Assembly: GCA_003220685.1 (NCBI GenBank)
Contig: QHTE01000052.1
Coordinates: 49,174-113,173, forward strand
DNA length: 64,000 bases
Reading direction: 5' to 3'
Source: Candidatus Rokuibacteriota bacterium
Lineage (GTDB): Bacteria > Methylomirabilota > Methylomirabilia > Rokubacteriales > CSP1-6
Position 1 is the first letter of the stretch; each line of letters begins with the position of its first letter. Of the stretch, positions 59,539 through 64,000 are shown in pieces. Under the pieces are notes generated by a model, which searched no databases, was not told where the DNA came from, and worked only from the letters and a program-made list of their open reading frames with translations. Position numbers and translations under genes: made by a program.

Positions 59539-60800
59539 GCTCTGCGCCTCCCGATGTCGGTCCGGTAGTGCATGCCTTCGAAGGAGATCTCGCGCACCGC
59601 TGCGTACGCCGCCGCGATGGCAGCGTCCATGCGCTCGCCGACCGCGGTCACGCCGAGCACGCGGCCCCCGGCGGTCACGAGCATCCCATGCTTCGTCGCC
59701 GTCCCCGCGTGAAAGACCTGCACCCCCGGTCGCGCCGCCGCGGCTTCCACGCCGCGGATCGGCAGCCCGGTCGGATACGTTCCCGGATAGCCGCCCGAGG
59801 CGAGGTTCACGCAGACCGAGGCGGTGCTCGGCCAGGGCTGATACGCGGGCCAGGCCTCGGCGCGCGCCGCCGCCAGGAGGAGCGGCACCAGATCGCCGGG
59901 TGCGCGGACCATCAGCGCCTGGCACTCAGGATCGCCGAAGCGGCAATTGAACTCGAGCACCTTGGGGCCCTCGGCCGTCAGCATGAGGCCCACGTAGAGC
60001 ACGCCGCGGTACGCCGCTCCCTCGCGCGCGAGCGCGGCGAGCGTGGGGCGCACGATCGTCTCCATGACGCGCTTCTCGAGCGCCTCGTCGAACGTGGCCA
60101 CGGGCGAGTAACAGCCCATCCCGCCGGTGTTCGGGCCGCGGTCGCCGTCGAAGACCGTCTTGTGATCCTCGGCAGCCGCCAGCGCCATCACGTCGCCCCC
60201 GTTGGACAGCACGAAGAACGAGACTTCCTGCCCGGTCATGAACTCCTCGACGACCACGCGCGCGCCGGCCGCGCCGAACGCCCGCTGCACCATGCACTGG
60301 GTGATCGCCGCCTCGGCATCGGCGAGCGTGGGACAGACGATCGCGCCCTTGCCCGCCGCGAGCCCGTCGGTCTTGACCACCAGCGGCGCCCCCATCTCAC
60401 GGCAGAAGCGCCGCGCGCTCTCGGCGTCGTCGAAGGTGGCGAAGCGTGCGGTCGGGATTCCGTACCGTCGCATCAGATCCTTGGCGAGCGCCTTGGAGCC
60501 CTCGATCGCGGCGGCGCGCGCGCTCGGTCCGAAGACGGCCAGGCCGGCGGCCGCGAATCGATCGGCGAGGCCGGCGACGAGCGGCGCTTCCGGTCCGATC
60601 ACGACGAGGTCGACGCGCTCGCGCCGCGCGAGGTCGACGAGCGCGTCGTGCGCGTCGACCCCGATGGCGACGCAGCGCGCGTGGCGGGCGATCCCGGGGT
60701 TGCCGGGCGCCGCGATCAGCGTGTCGACCAGCGGGCTCTCAGCGATCTTCCAGGCCAGCGCGTGCTCGCGTCCCCCGCCGCCCACGACCAGGATTTTCAT
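59535..60800 (-). CDS. purD: Phosphoribosylamine-glycine ligase PurD
   Basis: GAR synthetase of 421 residues in the ATP-grasp family. Start KILVVGGGGREHALAWKIAE; nucleotide site APLVVKTDGLAAGKGAIVC; ATP-grasp metal region LEFNCRFGDPECQALM; C-terminal GVTAVGERMDAAIAAAYA. Full length. The ATG is preceded by a 160-base gap (60801-60960), unusually long for this cluster, in which no promoter of good quality was seen on the minus strand. It is translationally coupled to purE. Confidence 0.96.
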   Translation of the reverse strand: MKILVVGGGGREHALAWKIAESPLVDTLIAAPGNPGIARHARCVAIGVDAHDALVDLARRERVDLVVIGPEAPLVAGLADRFAAAGLAVFGPSARAAAIEGSKALAKDLMRRYGIPTARFATFDDAESARRFCREMGAPLVVKTDGLAAGKGAIVCPTLADAEAAITQCMVQRAFGAAGARVVVEEFMTGQEVSFFVLSNGGDVMALAAAEDHKTVFDGDRGPNTGGMGCYSPVATFDEALEKRVMETIVRPTLAALAREGAAYRGVLYVGLMLTAEGPKVLEFNCRFGDPECQALMVRAPGDLVPLLLAAARAEAWPAYQPWPSTASVCVNLASGGYPGTYPTGLPIRGVEAAAARPGVQVFHAGTATKHGMLVTAGGRVLGVTAVGERMDAAIAAAYAAVREISFEGMHYRTDIGRRRA

Positions 60801-60960
60801 GGTACCGGGGTCCTCGAGGCCGGCTTGGACCGCGGGTGGGCTGAGCTAGACGCGGCGAAGCTCCGCATGCCCGGTCTTTCTGTATGCGTGGTACGCCCCG
60901 GCTTTGTTGTCACGGGCTCCAGAGCGCCCGATCCATTCGGTACCGTCGTTTGGCTCCACC

Positions 60961-61857
60961 TCATTGCGTGTCGGGCGGCTCGACGACTTCGAGGTGGGCC
61001 CGCGCGATTCGGGCCCAGGGGCTGCCGGAATCGAGCTCGAGATAGCGCTGCCAGTGCTTGATCGCCTCGCCGTCGCGGCCGTTCCGCGCGAGCGCCCCCG
61101 CGAGATTGAAGTGAGCGTCGGCGTAGTCCGGCGACAGCTCGAGAGCCCGGCGATAGTCCGCGATCGCTTCGTCGACCGCGCCGCGATCCTCGTGCAGGGA
61201 GCCAAGGTTGTAGGTGGCCTCGCAGCACCGGGGATCCTGAGCGAGGGCCGACAGATAGGCCTCGCAGGCCTCGTCGTAGCGGCCCATCCGGTGCAGCAGC
61301 AGCCCGAGGTTGTTCCACGCCGCGGCGTAGGTCGGATCGATCGTGACGACGCGGCGGTAGGCGTGGATCGCGTCCTCCCACTGCGCCGGGTCGCCGTCCC
61401 ACTCGCTGGCGCGCTCGAACCACGTCTCGGCCTGATCGGCAGGTGGCGCGAGCGGCCGCACCAGCCCGGTGGCCAGGGTGGCGGTGGCCGCCGCCTCGAG
61501 ACCGCCCGAGTCGAGGGCCAGGACCATCTGTCCGGTTCGCGGATCGAACCGGACGCGGTCGGACTGGGCGACGAGCCGGTCGCCCTCGAGAACCAGCCGC
61601 ACCTCGGCCAGCGGCTGCTGGAGGTCCGGGTCCTGGCGACGCAAGGCGGTGAGCGCGGCCCGGATCTGGCGCACCGACGCCCCCGCGTCGAGGAGCGCGC
61701 TGGCCGCGCGGAGCGCCAGGAGATCGCGGAAGGTGTAGCCGGAGTCGCCGCGCAGCAATTCGAGCCGGCGGAGCTGGCCGGCGCGCTTGGGCGTGAGCGT
61801 CAAGATCCGGGTCAGCTCCCGGACGCCGTAGATGCGCTCGGGCTGGGGCGGGCTCAT
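60961..61857 (-). CDS. MerR-like helix-turn-helix protein with C-terminal TPR repeats
   Basis: Protein of 298 residues in the purine gene run. Residues 8-75 look like a MerR-type winged helix (YGVRELTRILTLTPKRAGQL, FRDLLALRAASALLDAGASV). Residues 76-150 form an unassigned region. Residues 160-290 hold at least three TPR units (AAWNNLGLLLHRMGRYDEA, EATYNLGSLHEDRGAVDEA, DAHFNLAGALARNGRDGEA). A regulator or scaffold is possible but no partner can be named. It lies 13 bp after the purH stop, so it probably belongs to the same transcript. Confidence 0.75.
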   Translation of the reverse strand: MSPPQPERIYGVRELTRILTLTPKRAGQLRRLELLRGDSGYTFRDLLALRAASALLDAGASVRQIRAALTALRRQDPDLQQPLAEVRLVLEGDRLVAQSDRVRFDPRTGQMVLALDSGGLEAAATATLATGLVRPLAPPADQAETWFERASEWDGDPAQWEDAIHAYRRVVTIDPTYAAAWNNLGLLLHRMGRYDEACEAYLSALAQDPRCCEATYNLGSLHEDRGAVDEAIADYRRALELSPDYADAHFNLAGALARNGRDGEAIKHWQRYLELDSGSPWARIARAHLEVVEPPDTQ

Positions 61858-61870
61858 CGGACCCTCTCGA

Positions 61871-63441
<1,571 letters not shown>

Positions 63442-63445
<4 letters not shown>

Positions 63446-64000
63446 CGCTGACCCCGCACGACGACCCTCCGTCCGACGACGGCGAGGCGGCCCTCGGCGA
63501 ACAGGCGGACGGCTTCGGGATAGAGACGATGCTCCTCGGCCAGGATCCGCGCCGACAGGGTGTCTTCGGTGTCGTCGGGCTGAACGGGCACGCTCGCCTG
63601 CAGAATGATCGGCCCGCTGTCGACGGCCCCGTCGTCGAGGAAGTGCACCGTCGCGCCGGCGACCTTGACGCCGTGGTCCAGGGCTTGCCGCTGGGCGTGG
63701 AGCCCCGGAAACGCCGGCAGGAGCGAGGGGTGAATGTTGATCGCTCGCCCGGCGAACGCGCGGGTGAAGGCCGGCGAGAGGATGCGCATGAAGCCCGCGC
63801 TGCACACTAGACCCACCCGGCGCGCCGTCAGCTCGCGGACCAGCGCGAGATCGAAGGCCTCGCGGTCGACAAAATCTTTCGGGTTCACGAAGAGCGCTTC
63901 GACACCCGCGGCCCGCGCGCGGTCGAGGGCCGCCGCCCGCTCCCGGTCCGAGATCACGACCACGACCTGGGCCGGATAGTCGGCTCTCGTCGAGGCCTCG
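63442..64000 (-). CDS. purN: Phosphoribosylglycinamide formyltransferase PurN (5' end beyond the window)
   Basis: GART enzyme, step 3 of purine synthesis, using 10-formyltetrahydrofolate. Visible from residue QVVVVISDRERAAALDRA onward: VCSAGFMRILSPAF, INIHPSLLPAFPGLHAQRQAL with the catalytic Asn/His, and a later GATVHFLDDGAVDSGPII. The frame remains open through the right edge (upstream codons read EASTRADYPAQ), so perhaps 25-35 residues of the N-terminus lie outside. It is the first gene seen of the run that continues into purH. Confidence 0.95.

Noticed and set aside
60801-60960. Minus-strand frame (WIGRSGARDNKAGAYHAY...) before purD and a possible RNA element
   Set aside because: No start codon with a ribosome site, no homology I recognise and no clear stem; not a tRNA, as no T-loop consensus is present.

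Overview
The window is high-GC, densely packed bacterial DNA with an aerobic, heterotrophic soil-type gene content. It carries many ABC importers for peptides, branched-chain amino acids and Fe3+/polyamine-type ligands, several thiamine-diphosphate enzymes, SDR and flavin oxidoreductases, short MetE-like methyltransferases, c-type cytochromes, and a block of core metabolic genes. GTG and TTG starts and 4-nt GTGA/ATGA stop-start overlaps are common. The mix resembles Candidatus Rokubacteria (Methylomirabilota). That assignment is an inference from gene content only, since no rRNA or other marker lies in the window. I saw no rRNA, tRNA, CRISPR array, insertion sequence or phage gene.

Layout. 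1-0.7 kb: a phosphopantetheinyl transferase. 0.75-5.4 kb (minus): a MetE-like methyltransferase followed by a peptide-type importer (binding protein and two permeases, no ATPase). 5.5-9.2 kb (minus): SGNH hydrolase, a frameshifted mandelate-racemase-family gene and a cyclase-family hydrolase. 9.3-10.7 kb: a DHA2-type MFS exporter. 10.7-18.0 kb: a split ABC importer (binding protein on minus; ATPase and fused permease on plus) interleaved with a second MetE-like protein, a FAD oxidase and an SDR, probably an uptake-and-catabolism unit. 18.0-21.3 kb (minus): DinB-like protein, TPP enzyme and a third MetE-like gene, the last two joined by an apparent deletion. 21.5-22.0 kb: a decayed binding-protein pseudogene. 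22.0-27.2 kb: two divergent peptide-type binding proteins, one with permeases. 27.2-29.5 kb (minus): DinB, SDR and quinone oxidoreductase-like dehydrogenase. 29.6-32.3 kb: DUF1992 protein, and a LytS/LytTR two-component pair behind a small exported protein. 32.4-37.2 kb (minus): luciferase-like flavin oxidoreductase, TPP enzyme, acyl-CoA-dehydrogenase-type flavoprotein and DUF2461 protein. 37.2-41.9 kb (minus): a complete LivKGFHM importer with a clear promoter and a GntR-like operator. 42.0-43.7 kb: RidA-like protein and a 3-hydroxyisobutyrate-dehydrogenase-family enzyme. 43.8-44.8 kb: a sigma-54-type promoter ahead of a possible small membrane ORF and a glycine-zipper protein. 44.8-49.9 kb (minus): an electron-transfer operon (YceI, diheme cytochrome c, two cytochrome c' paralogues, a membrane HdrD-like Fe-S oxidoreductase, DUF1232). 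49.9-51.8 kb: rimI-tsaB diverging from an orotate-phosphoribosyltransferase-like gene. 52.0-53.8 kb: a B12-binding radical SAM protein. 53.9-54.2 kb: a consensus promoter, a 12-residue lysine-rich ORF, a hairpin and a 45-bp tandem repeat. 54.3-64.0 kb (minus): nrdR, glyA, rpiB, thiI, mobA, tsaC/sua5, purE, purD, a MerR-like/TPR protein, purH and purN (cut by the window edge).

How it fits together. The left two thirds looks like accessory catabolism in which importers sit next to enzymes that probably process their ligands; the substrates cannot be read from sequence. The right third is housekeeping: one-carbon and purine synthesis, t6A and s4U tRNA modification, nucleotide-reductase regulation. 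The most unusual signals are the small transcription unit at 53.94-54.10 kb with its neighbouring repeat, the sigma-54-type promoter at 43.83 kb, a non-canonical heme motif in the diheme cytochrome, short MetE-like genes beside importers, several starts placed just after a -10 box (possible leaderless mRNAs), and a set of small lesions (frameshift, fused genes, internal deletion) that may be biological or assembly-derived.
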